Part shown: positions 55,118 through 63,435 of the stretch, one piece after another
How positions within the stretch are numbered: position 1 is the stretch's first letter
Layout of the letters: each line of letters starts with the position of its first letter
Assembly: GCA_963663495.1 (NCBI GenBank)
Contig: OY760427.1
Coordinates: 558,001-622,000 of the forward strand
DNA length: 64,000 nucleotides
Reading direction: 5' to 3'
Origin: G963663495 sp963663495
GTDB lineage: Bacteria; Bacteroidota; Rhodothermia; Rhodothermales; Bin80
Notes under the pieces: generated by a model
What the model was told of the DNA's origin: nothing
Seen by the model: the letters and a program-made list of their open reading frames with translations, nothing else
Databases searched by the model: none
Made by a program: the position numbers and the translations under genes

Positions 55118-58021
55118 TCAGAAATCAACGGTTACAGCGAAGAGAATTCTCCGCGGTGAGGAATACCTGGTCGCTACGTTATCATCCTCCATTGGGGTAA
55201 ACAACCCAACGTAGTTGCGAACCAGATTTCGCTCGGCCTGGATCAGCGGCAGCCGTACGATTTGGCTTGCTCGCCCGGAAATCGCGTCAACCGAGAGCTC
55301 GTTGAGCCGATTAAATACGTTATCTACCTGCACGCGAAGCCCGAGCCCCACGCCGCGAAACTCCAAGCGTTTTTCCGCACGCAAGTCAAACGTGAACAGG
55401 ACCGGCTTATGCTCGGAATTGTCGAACTCATTGTCGGGAAAATTAACGCTAGGATCCAGGAACGCCGGGGTATAGGGCTGGCCTGTAGCGAGCTGGCTGA
55501 TAAAGCCGACGCTCCAGTCACCAGCCTTTCCCAAGGTGGCTGCCAGGTTGGCCGTAAGTGTTTGGTCCCAGTTAAGGGGTATGATCTGCCGATCCACGAA
55601 CAGCTCCCCGACCTCCCCGGACCGTCCCGCGATTACCACATCAGCGACAGCGCCGGGATTGGAAGAACTGCCCCGCGCATCGGAATAGGTCACGTCAAAC
55701 GATGATTGCAATAGCGGGCCCGTGGGGCGAATACTAAGGGCAACGGTGCCGCCACGCACCAGACCGTAGTCCCGATTTATGGTGCGGGTGTACTGTATGT
55801 TGTCAAGCGTGGTCAGGATTTCGATACCGAGCAGATTGCGAATATTCTTGTAGAACAGGCTGATGTCCACGCCGACAAAGTCGGCCAACTGCTGCTGCAG
55901 TCCCATCTCGTATTTTATGGTCCGCTCGGGGTCAAGATTGGGATTACCTATGTCCCGCCCCTCCAGTTGTCCGACGTTGATGTCGGGGAAGATGGGGTTT
56001 TTGAGCATCTGCGTATAGGCGGGCATTTGTACAAAATGCCCGTAGGCCACACGTACAGCTCCGCGGTCGGAGATAGGGTAGGAGATGCCGAGTCGAGGGC
56101 TCAGGTATTTCTTGGCGGGCGTATCCGCGAAATTGTCTGCTCTTCCGATTCTGTCGGTAGGTGTTCGTGGGTCAATCAGCCGCTTTGCCCGGACATTGTA
56201 GTACTCAAAACGCAAACCGACCTTGAGTACGAGCCGTCTTCCGAATTCTAGTTTGTCCTGGACAAACACTGCCAGATCTATCGGTGCCTGCTCGAAGCGG
56301 TCGTCCACCTTGTATCGCTCCAACTCCGGCACAAGAATGGGTTGCCGCTGCCGAAATTCCTCCAAATAGTCTTCAAAGAAAGCAAAGGAGGACGCTTGCG
56401 GATACGGAAAGTTGATGAACAGCGAGTCCTGATTGTCCCGAAACACCCAGCTTCTATCCAGATCCTCCACCACTCGTCTGTCCGTCCGGAATTGCACTCC
56501 GGTCTTTAACTCGTTGGACCTGTTTATTTGCCATACATAGTCTGTTGCCAGATAGATACTCCGATCAGTGCTCCTGAATTCTCCGTTAGATGTGCTGCCG
56601 AGACCGAATCCTGTTACCGGTGCAGCAGCACCAAAATATTGGATGCGCGGGTCCGCAATAGACCGGAACGCATAGGATTCGCTCTCAGTGGTTTTGTAGG
56701 ATCCCTGAAGTGATAGCACCCGGTTGCTTCCGAAGACCTGCCGAAGAGAGACGATGTGTGAGAGGGCTCGGGTGTAATTCGTGGGTCGAAAGTCTGGAGA
56801 GAAACGTTGGCTATGGTCATACCCTTGTCCTTCTGACCGGTTTAGCACCATCTGATACGAAATCTTTGACCGGGAAGTCGGGCGAAAGACGAATTTGGGT
56901 GCCAGCGTGAGTGCACGGCGCCAGCTCATGTTCACTATCTGGCCATCTCCTGACGAAAACGTTATGGGATTGCCCTGAGCATCCCGAATGGGCCGGCCGG
57001 ATGGCGTACGGGCGGAATCCAGTGCAACGAGCCGCGTGTCGTCAGGCTGAAAAAGGTCGCGGTACCATCGCAGGTAGGCGGCTGTCTTCAACCCGTCCTC
57101 TGCGGTGAACCGCCGCTCTCCCTTCAAGTGGCCGATACGGTTCTCGTATCGGCCGGAAAAGAAAAATCCGACGCTGTTCCACTTCTTTACAATCGGCCCG
57201 CTCAGGGTAACCGATACATCGGTGGACTCAATCGGATTAAAGCGGTTTCCCGCGATAAAGAGCTCGTCATTTCCTGTCAGAAAGTTCCATGCTGAAGTCC
57301 GGAGTGTTCCGGACAGTTGCGTGCCGGGATCGCGGGTTTTGATGCTGACGACTCCAGACTGTGCCCCTCCCATTTCCGCATCAAAGGTGCCCGTGAACAC
57401 TTGCAGTTCCTGCACCGACTCCACTTCCACATCAACCGTGTTGCCACCGCCCTGGCCGAATACGTCATGGACAGGAATACCGTCCACAAGGTATACCACC
57501 TCTCGGGAGCGCCCACCGCGAAAATGAAAACTACCGCCGGAGGTTACCACACCGGGTTGGAACTGCACCAACTCACTCACCTCCTGAACCGGCAGCTTCT
57601 CAATAGCATCCAGCCCAACGTATGAAACACTGGTCGTTCGGTCCCTGACGACAATAGGGCGTTCGGCAATCACAACGACTTCTTCCCCCTCAATTGTCTG
57701 CGACCTAAGCGAGCCATCAACCGTGGTGGTCCTGCCGGAAAATACCTCCACATTCTCGTGTTTGAGCGTTGCAAATCCCACAAACGACATCACGACCGTG
57801 TGCTTGCCGGGCGGAACCCGGAGCAGCACATACTGGCCATTTGCATCGGAGGTGGTGCCGACCTGGGTCAGGTCCTCAAGGTAAATGCTTACCCCGGGAA
57901 GGGGTGCACCCGTATCGGCTTCCACCACGGCACCCACAATTTTACCGTCAGACTGGGCCCTCGCCACTGGCGAGACACCGGCGCATAGTAATACTAAGCC
58001 AACCAGCCAGTACCTCACCAT
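55118..58021 (-). CDS. TonB-dependent outer-membrane receptor with carboxypeptidase-regulatory-like N-terminal domain
   Basis: 967 residues, ATG 58021. Signal peptide (to ARAQ at about 23), then a CarboxypepD_reg-like domain (VVEADTGAPLPGVSIYLEDL ... VVMSFVGFATLK), the plug domain (VGLDAIEKLPVQEVSELVQF, FHFRGGRSREVVYLVDGIPV) and a 22-strand-type barrel ending in phenylalanine (ILFAVTVDF). It resembles SusC-like/OmpA-related receptors of Bacteroidota and Rhodothermota, but no SusD partner is present. First gene of the minus-strand series that continues with two giant exported proteins, a PorV-like barrel and a SurA-like lipoprotein. Substrate unknown; a phosphonate-containing compound is possible given the operon further on. 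Confidence 0.85.
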   Translation of the reverse strand: MVRYWLVGLVLLCAGVSPVARAQSDGKIVGAVVEADTGAPLPGVSIYLEDLTQVGTTSDANGQYVLLRVPPGKHTVVMSFVGFATLKHENVEVFSGRTTTVDGSLRSQTIEGEEVVVIAERPIVVRDRTTSVSYVGLDAIEKLPVQEVSELVQFQPGVVTSGGSFHFRGGRSREVVYLVDGIPVHDVFGQGGGNTVDVEVESVQELQVFTGTFDAEMGGAQSGVVSIKTRDPGTQLSGTLRTSAWNFLTGNDELFIAGNRFNPIESTDVSVTLSGPIVKKWNSVGFFFSGRYENRIGHLKGERRFTAEDGLKTAAYLRWYRDLFQPDDTRLVALDSARTPSGRPIRDAQGNPITFSSGDGQIVNMSWRRALTLAPKFVFRPTSRSKISYQMVLNRSEGQGYDHSQRFSPDFRPTNYTRALSHIVSLRQVFGSNRVLSLQGSYKTTESESYAFRSIADPRIQYFGAAAPVTGFGLGSTSNGEFRSTDRSIYLATDYVWQINRSNELKTGVQFRTDRRVVEDLDRSWVFRDNQDSLFINFPYPQASSFAFFEDYLEEFRQRQPILVPELERYKVDDRFEQAPIDLAVFVQDKLEFGRRLVLKVGLRFEYYNVRAKRLIDPRTPTDRIGRADNFADTPAKKYLSPRLGISYPISDRGAVRVAYGHFVQMPAYTQMLKNPIFPDINVGQLEGRDIGNPNLDPERTIKYEMGLQQQLADFVGVDISLFYKNIRNLLGIEILTTLDNIQYTRTINRDYGLVRGGTVALSIRPTGPLLQSSFDVTYSDARGSSSNPGAVADVVIAGRSGEVGELFVDRQIIPLNWDQTLTANLAATLGKAGDWSVGFISQLATGQPYTPAFLDPSVNFPDNEFDNSEHKPVLFTFDLRAEKRLEFRGVGLGLRVQVDNVFNRLNELSVDAISGRASQIVRLPLIQAERNLVRNYVGLFTPMEDDNVATRYSSPRRILFAVTVDF

Positions 58022-58231
58022 ACTGTTTGTATCATCAGTTGCAAGCGGTCAGGCGCCGACAATCCCGCCGTATAAGTGCCAACTACGCCAAGTGTAGTTG
58101 GCAGCAGTGCGGATCACTGCACCCATGAAGGATTCATTCAGAATATTAGAAACGTTTGTGCAAAGTAACAATTTCGTACCATCAATTGACTTATTTCTCA
58201 ATGACAATAAGGCGATCTTTTTGCGGAACCC
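58022..58231 (-). promoter_or_regulatory. Upstream region of the TonB-receptor gene series
   Basis: The last 210 bases before the receptor gene become AT-rich at about 58140-58210, unlike the surrounding sequence, which would suit a promoter. TACTTTG on the minus strand at about 58161 is near, but not an exact match to, the TAnnTTTG minus-7 element of Bacteroidota. No operator identified. Group II intron debris begins at 58232, so anything further upstream is lost. Confidence 0.3.
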
Positions 58232-58669
58232 CTAATCAAATGTGCGATTTTTCTGCTTGTGCGGTAGCATTGGGTGTGCGGGTGCTCGTCCGGGGTAGGA
58301 AAGTTGCGGATTACGAGCTTGAACTGTTCTCCTCCGCTTGCCATCTTTGCAGTAAACGATGCGTGTCTTATCCGGATGCAACCGTAGTTTGCACTGGGCA
58401 AACCGACGCTCTAACTCCCTGCGCAGGTGTACTGCCTGCCGCTCGCTGCGACAGTGGCACACCGCGTCGGCCATCCGATTCCAAACCTTGTACAAATTGT
58501 TGCCAAGATCCTCCCCAAATGCCTCCAGCGTCTGCCCATCCACTCCCGCGCTCCCTCCGTTCGCCTTCACCTTCTTCCATGCCTCCCATACCATCCTCTT
58601 GGTTGCGGGAAACGGTTTTGTGTGCGCCATCAGAGTCCTTCCGTATACGGTTGCTCCAATGTTCCACAC
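58232..58669 (-). pseudogene. Group II intron reverse transcriptase with internal deletion (type A)
   Basis: Starts as an intron RT (KPFPATKRMVWEAWKKVKAN, GGSAGVDGQTLEAFGEDLGN, NNLYKVWNRM), then jumps within one codon to CHCRSERQAVHLRRELERRF and LHPDKTRIVYCKDG, the part of the RT that follows the YADD active site. About 250 residues of the catalytic centre are missing and the frame stays open through the joint. Non-functional. It follows the matching intron 5' RNA at 58670-59131. Confidence 0.75.
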
Positions 58670-59131
58670 CGCTTAGGGCAGCCCCTTCGCTCCAGACTCA
58701 TTACAAGCCCTTCCGCACTACTACGGACTGCTCCACCCCTGTGCCCTGCATCGGTACTCAATCGCTCACGGGGTCTCCGCTTGCAAGTCTCCCTTCGCAT
58801 CAGGACGACAGGTTCCCAAGTTCCATGTAAAGGCCTGAATCCACGATCTTGCCACCTGCATGCCGGATGCCACTTGGCCAATAGACAGGCTCCCGCCAAG
58901 CTTGTCCCAGCGGACCAGAGATATCGTTGGTTTAGACATCGTCTAACAATTTTCGATACTTCAGCAGTGGTTCATTTGCATTCAACTCCGTGGCTCGTAC
59001 CTGACAAAGTCATACCTCTGCCTTTTCCGGTCTCGCTCACCACCCTGTCTCTTAAACAACGCAGCAGCCGGCGGTTTAGAGCCTCCGCCTGTACAGCGGC
59101 TCTGGAGGGCCTACCTCCGTCCCTTACATAG
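58670..59131 (-). ncRNA. Group II intron (type A) 5' RNA, second copy
   Basis: Reverse complement of about 7965-8462 with few differences; both copies begin near TATGTAAGG-GGAGGTAGGCCC and share the blocks around CGGCTGCTGCGTTGTTTAAG and TGGCAAGACCGTGGATTCAG. Flanks differ on either side, which places the 5' end close to 59131. It is continuous with the RT remnant downstream. Confidence 0.6.
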
Positions 59132-59269
59132 TTCAGCTACACTAAGATCAAATCATAACTAAACCTCCGTGTGCCTTCTTGGCACACACCGGACGGATAC
59201 GACGGAGAAGTTTGGCAGAGGTATGTCTGCACGACAGAAGTCTTCGGCATGGTGCCAGATTTAGTTGGT

Positions 59270-60565
59270 CTATTTTTTCAAGACCGGCTTAGGAGTGGGC
59301 CCAAGATACGGTTTCGGCACACATTTTAGCAAGGCTTTTTGGAGCTTCGGAAGGTGTTTTGCACAGCTAAGCTTGCATAATCGGGGTTCGGTTTCCAGCA
59401 TAGCCATTGCTACCCATCGGTGACGTTGATCTGAGTTTACCCAACGTCTGATCCGCCGCGTTCGATTAGCCAGCTGGCCGTTGACATTCTCAATGATGTT
59501 GGTGGTTAGCAGACTGCATCCGACCGTATCCGCCACACCCATCCTGTGCAGTGTCAGCGTCTCTTCCATGCCCTCTTCCAGGCTACGTGCGGCCGCTTCC
59601 TCCCCTTGTTCCTCCAAGTCATCCCGTAGGGTCTCAAGCCCCGCTTTTGCGTCGTCGTACGTGTCTTCACGATACGCCTCCTGCATCTTCCGACGCACCT
59701 TGGGCGCATCCTCCTTTTTCGTGAGCTTGCTCACCACATTCTCCCGCTTGTGCCAGGTACAACGCTGCACCTGCGTGTAGTCGCCGAAAACATCCTTTAC
59801 CGCCTTGTAAAGCCCCTTCGCTCCATCCACAACGCACAGCAGGCCCTGGTCATAGCACAGGCCGCGATTGATCAGGCCTTCCAACAAACCTGCAATCGCC
59901 TCCGCATTCTCCGTGGTCGTCTCCACCATGCCCAAGATCTCCTTCTTTCCGTCTGCCGTAATGCCCATACACAGCACGATCTGGCACTCCTGCAAGTACT
60001 TGCCATCTATCAGCAGCGTCACATAGGTTTCCGAAGACAGATCGCGTTCTTCGAACTTCTTGAGGGCCTCCGCACTCTTCTTCCTGAAAGTGCGACTGAC
60101 CGAGGAAGCGCTCAATCCATAACTGTCCGCAAACGCGCTGACCACACGGTGATAATCCCGCTGGCTGATCCCAAGAAGAATGTTTTCCGTCAGATTGTTC
60201 TCCTCTTCAACCGATGCATTGCGTAGCTCACAATAGGTCTCCAGAGGACGCTCCTTGCCCTCTTTCTTATCCCGTACGCGCTGCACCCGGATCTTCAGGC
60301 GTTTCCCCATGATCCTGATTGAACCCGGATTGGTCCCCCATCTCTCGTAACGTCCGTCGTGCACATCGTCTCTCGCGTAGGGCTTGCCACAGAGCGACTC
60401 TACCTCCTCTTCCATGACCAATTTAGCCAACAGCTCCTCAATGCTACCGCTGCGTCGCAAGAGTGCCATCTTGGTCTCCCGATCTTGATCAATTATATCC
60501 CGGAAGTGCTTCACTCGCTTCCTGGCCTTGGTTGAGGGCTTGGTTGTTGTCTCACATGCTTGCAT
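59270..60565 (-). CDS. IS256-family (mutator-type) transposase, apparently intact
   Basis: About 431 residues from ATG 60565 (a longer frame reaches 60613). Motifs: GRYERWGTNPGSIRIMGKRL, LLGISQRDYHRVVSAFADSY (helix-turn-helix region), first Asp in TLLIDGKYLQ, LGMVETTTENAEA, second Asp in LLCVVDGAKGL, QRCTWHKRENVVS, and Glu in TTNIIENVNGQL. All three catalytic acids are present. Its stop lies directly inside the left terminus of the element. This is the best candidate to move the truncated type Q copy at 26536. Confidence 0.9.
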   Translation of the reverse strand: MQACETTTKPSTKARKRVKHFRDIIDQDRETKMALLRRSGSIEELLAKLVMEEEVESLCGKPYARDDVHDGRYERWGTNPGSIRIMGKRLKIRVQRVRDKKEGKERPLETYCELRNASVEEENNLTENILLGISQRDYHRVVSAFADSYGLSASSVSRTFRKKSAEALKKFEERDLSSETYVTLLIDGKYLQECQIVLCMGITADGKKEILGMVETTTENAEAIAGLLEGLINRGLCYDQGLLCVVDGAKGLYKAVKDVFGDYTQVQRCTWHKRENVVSKLTKKEDAPKVRRKMQEAYREDTYDDAKAGLETLRDDLEEQGEEAAARSLEEGMEETLTLHRMGVADTVGCSLLTTNIIENVNGQLANRTRRIRRWVNSDQRHRWVAMAMLETEPRLCKLSCAKHLPKLQKALLKCVPKPYLGPTPKPVLKK

Positions 60566-61244
60566 AACGATGGGTGTGTTAGGGTGTTGGATGATTAGGG
60601 CTCCAAGTAGCATAATGCAGAGTCCCCAGATGGCTCAATAGTAAGGATTCCCGACGACGAGGATGACTTTGTTGATGCCTGCGGCAGGAAACCGGGCCTT
60701 TGAGAGAGGTTATAGCAGCTCCACGGGCTGCTGTGCGGCAAAAAGTCGGCTGTTTGTACAAAAACAGCGGTGTTATGCCATTCCGTGCAGGTTACAAATA
60801 TTGAATACTTTATGCACCGTTTTCCGTGCACGCAATAACCTACACGCGTGATGTATGGTGTCGTCGGCGTTTTGGTGGCAGATATGGGCGCGTTTCTGCA
60901 CGCGAACGGCTTCGTTGAGCCCTTTTGCGTGCGCTGGCATCGCTATAGCGGCTTAAAGCGTACGATCTGGAGTCATTGTAGCCTGCCATGCGTGTGATTA
61001 GCTCCGAAAACGTGCCAATCTTTTCAACCGTGGCACGGTGCGCCCGGATATCGTGCTCATAGTAGTATTGCACGGCCACATTCTTGTTCTGGCAAGCATG
61101 GATCAATCGTACGCGTTCCAATAGTGCTGTTAGCCAGCTCGGCAGCTCTTTAACACAGGGCAGTCTGCTTCCTTGATGGCCTTGGTCATCCCTCTGTGCA
61201 CAGCAATTGGCATCCTTACAGGCCTGCACAAGGCCTTTTTCGCC
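60566..61244. repeat. Non-coding part of element Q with repeat relics
   Basis: Bases 60668-60775 are a diverged partial copy of the 294-bp repeat unit that follows (GGAAACCGGGCCT, GGGCTGCTGTGCGGC, TTTGTACAAAAACAG). Bases 60845-61010 match the element R non-coding segment (CGCGTGATGTATGGTGTCGT). No gene recognised. Confidence 0.65.
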
Positions 61245-61985
61245 CAATGGAGGTGCTTTCCGTTGCCGCTCCCGTGGTCTTATCCGCATGATTACCCGTC
61301 CAGAGACGTATTGCGCACTCTGAAAGACGCTCGGCAGACCGTTTGCAGGTGATGCCGGGCAGAAAAACGGGGATATTCGCGTTTCTTGTGCACTTGAAGC
61401 CTGATCTGCATACCGGGTGTGTCCGGCCGCAGCAGGAAACCGGGCCTGCGAGAGTGTTTATTGAGGTTCTACGGGCCGCTGTGCGGCGAAAAGCCAGCTG
61501 TTGGACCAAAAACAGCCTGCACGAGCGCCTTTTTGGCCCAATGGAGGCGCTTCCTGTTGCCACTCCCGTGGTCTTATCCGCATAATTACCCGTCCAGAGA
61601 CGTATTGTGCGCTCTGAAAGGCGCTCGGCAGGCCGTTTACCGGTGATTCCGGGCAGAAAAACGGGGATATCCGCGTTTTTTGTGTACTTGAAGCCTGATC
61701 TGCACACCGGGTGTGTCCGGCCGCAGTAGGAAACCGGGCCTGCGAGAGCGTTTATTGAGGTTCCACGGGCCGCTGTGCGGCGAAAAGCCAGCTGTTTGTA
61801 CAAAAACAGCCTGCACGAACCCCTTTTTGGCCTAATGGAGGCGCTCCCCGTTGCCACTCCCGCGGTCTTATCCGCATAATCACCCGTCCGGAGACGTACT
61901 GCGCGCTCTAAAAGTGCTCTACAGCCCGTTTGCGGGTGATTCCAGGCAGAAAATCGGGAAGGCAGCGCTTTTGTGTACCAGGGGA
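61245..61985. repeat. Tandem 294-bp repeat, about two and a half units
   Basis: The landmark AATGGAGG recurs at 61246, 61540 and 61834, an exact 294-base period. Units are about 90% alike and include CCGGGTGTGTCCGGCCGCAG, GGGCCGCTGTGCGGCGAAAA and ATTCCGGGCAGAAAAACGGG-type blocks. 294 is a multiple of three and the minus strand stays open (61857-61216), but the peptide has no recognisable domain and lacks a ribosome binding site. Confidence 0.9.
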
Positions 61986-62043
61986 AGAGTGTTGAAGTAC
62001 CCTCGCTGCTGTAAAAGCCCCTCCCATTCGGTATTCGTATTTC

Positions 62044-63111
62044 TCATGCCTGCTGCTCGGACACCTCATCAGCAAACAATGCCGACCGCATCGGTAATAA
62101 CTTCGACGCATGCTCCAGTCTGCGCATGCGTGATTCCATCTCCAACAGCAACAGCGCCAACTGCGCCCGTCGTTCCTGTGGCGGATACCAGTGACGAAGG
62201 CCGCGCAACTGCTTGACCAGCCTGTGCGAGGTATGCATCAAACAACGGGTGCTCCTAAGACTCGGACTCAGCATCTCGTACAAGCCCGTACCATGCAGCG
62301 TCAGTGTTCGGTCCAGATCCTGCAGCAGCCATTGCGCCGCAGATCGGTTGCACCGTTGTAACTCGGCATGGATCCGCATCAGGGAACTGTGGGCCTCCTG
62401 TCGGTCCGGTAATTGATAAGCACGCGAGATGGCGCCCTTTACACGGCGTTGATCCTCATCGGCAAGATAGCTGACTACACGCTCGCGCTTGGCCATCTGG
62501 CAATGCTGCAGGCATACATGCATGCCCAAGCTCTGACCAAGAACTCGTGTTAGCCCCGCCTGTCCAGATGTGATGCAAAGCAGGCCCCGATCCACACACA
62601 AACCGCGCTCGCACAACCCTTGTAGCAGCTGCCGCACCGCCCCGGTATCCTGCACCGTGGACTCTGTAAATCCCAGCATATGCCGATACCCCTCTGCGGT
62701 AACGGCCATGCAAAGCAACAATGAACGACCGTACACCGATGTGGCATCCATCCACAGAGCCACGTAATCTTCCCCGCCTATGTGCCGACTCTCAAAGACC
62801 TCCAAGGCCTGGTTGCGCACCTCCCGCATATAGGCATTATCCTGACCACCACCACCTTGTAACGAGGCCTCCTTCGCCTCCAGAACACGGGACGACTCCT
62901 CTGTTTGCGTCTTGCCGTCCGTAGGGGATGATGGAACCGCATTCACACCCGGGCTGGCCGATTCCTCTTGTTGCACATCCGACTCCAGACTGCATGTCAG
63001 GCGTTGTGCAAGCTCGGTGCATTGTCGCAGGAGAAAATATCGCAGCGACCGACCGGATTGACCCGCGTCGCGAAGCATCTGATCAAGCTCCGAAAGATCA
63101 TCTGAAGGCAT
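62044..63111 (-). CDS. Catalytically degenerate IS256-type transposase paralogue of element Q, complete
   Basis: 355 residues, almost identical to the protein at 26632 but with its natural end (VSEQQA). Compared with the true transposase in the same element: first Asp kept in LWMDATSV, second Asp replaced by Ser in CITSGQAGL, Glu replaced by Met in RSTRCLMHTS, HKREN changed to AKRER. The first 50 residues are shared with the element R homologue and not with the transposase. An uninterrupted frame in two copies, with substitutions confined to catalytic positions, suggests selection for a protein that binds DNA ends or the transposase without cutting (inference). ATG 63111 lies 74 bases inside the right terminus. 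Confidence 0.8.
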   Translation of the reverse strand: MPSDDLSELDQMLRDAGQSGRSLRYFLLRQCTELAQRLTCSLESDVQQEESASPGVNAVPSSPTDGKTQTEESSRVLEAKEASLQGGGGQDNAYMREVRNQALEVFESRHIGGEDYVALWMDATSVYGRSLLLCMAVTAEGYRHMLGFTESTVQDTGAVRQLLQGLCERGLCVDRGLLCITSGQAGLTRVLGQSLGMHVCLQHCQMAKRERVVSYLADEDQRRVKGAISRAYQLPDRQEAHSSLMRIHAELQRCNRSAAQWLLQDLDRTLTLHGTGLYEMLSPSLRSTRCLMHTSHRLVKQLRGLRHWYPPQERRAQLALLLLEMESRMRRLEHASKLLPMRSALFADEVSEQQA

Positions 63112-63207
63112 CTTGGAAGAAAATAATTGGCTCGTGTAAAAGGCTCCGAATACTCCTAAACATTCGCGACCCTTGTTTTATAAGCCAACTAAATCTGGCA
63201 CCATGCC

Positions 63208-63435
63208 CCAATGCTCCGATGGGCTTTCTGGATCTTCCGCTTTGTGCGCTGTCTCTGGTTGGAGCCTTATTGTTGCCTGGCAAGCTTACGCTGGCGGGTA
63301 TTCTTATGCTTGATGTCCGGCTGGTGAATTATCTCCTTCGCACCGTCGGTAATCATGTATGCAACCTGTTCGCAGTTGCGGTCTACGCCCGCAGCAACTC
63401 CGTTGCCCGACTGTTTCGGAAGCGATGCCCTGTAG
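63208..63435. other. No recognised gene
   Basis: A plus-strand open frame crosses this stretch (hydrophobic residues such as LCALSLVGALLLPGKLTLAG), but it is continuous with frames antisense to the accessory gene and has no start signal. It may be the tail of an older gene or IS; nothing is recognised. Confidence 0.3.

Larger units (their letters stand above)
59246..63207 (-). mobile_element. IS256-like element Q, two genes and 294-bp repeats (3.96 kb)
   Basis: Ends are inverted copies of GGCATGGTGCCAGATTTAG (59246-59268 and 63185-63207). On the minus strand it carries an accessory degenerate transposase (63111-62044), about 1.5 kb of repeats, then a complete IS256-type transposase (60565-59270). 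The flanks show no target duplication, so it may have formed by recombination between two copies. Confidence 0.75.

Noticed and set aside
61216..61857. 213-codon minus-strand frame over the 294-bp repeats
   Set aside because: Open because the period is divisible by three; no recognisable domain or ribosome binding site, so described as repeat.
61245..61985. CRISPR array
   Set aside because: Units are contiguous 294-bp copies without spacers; no cas gene nearby.
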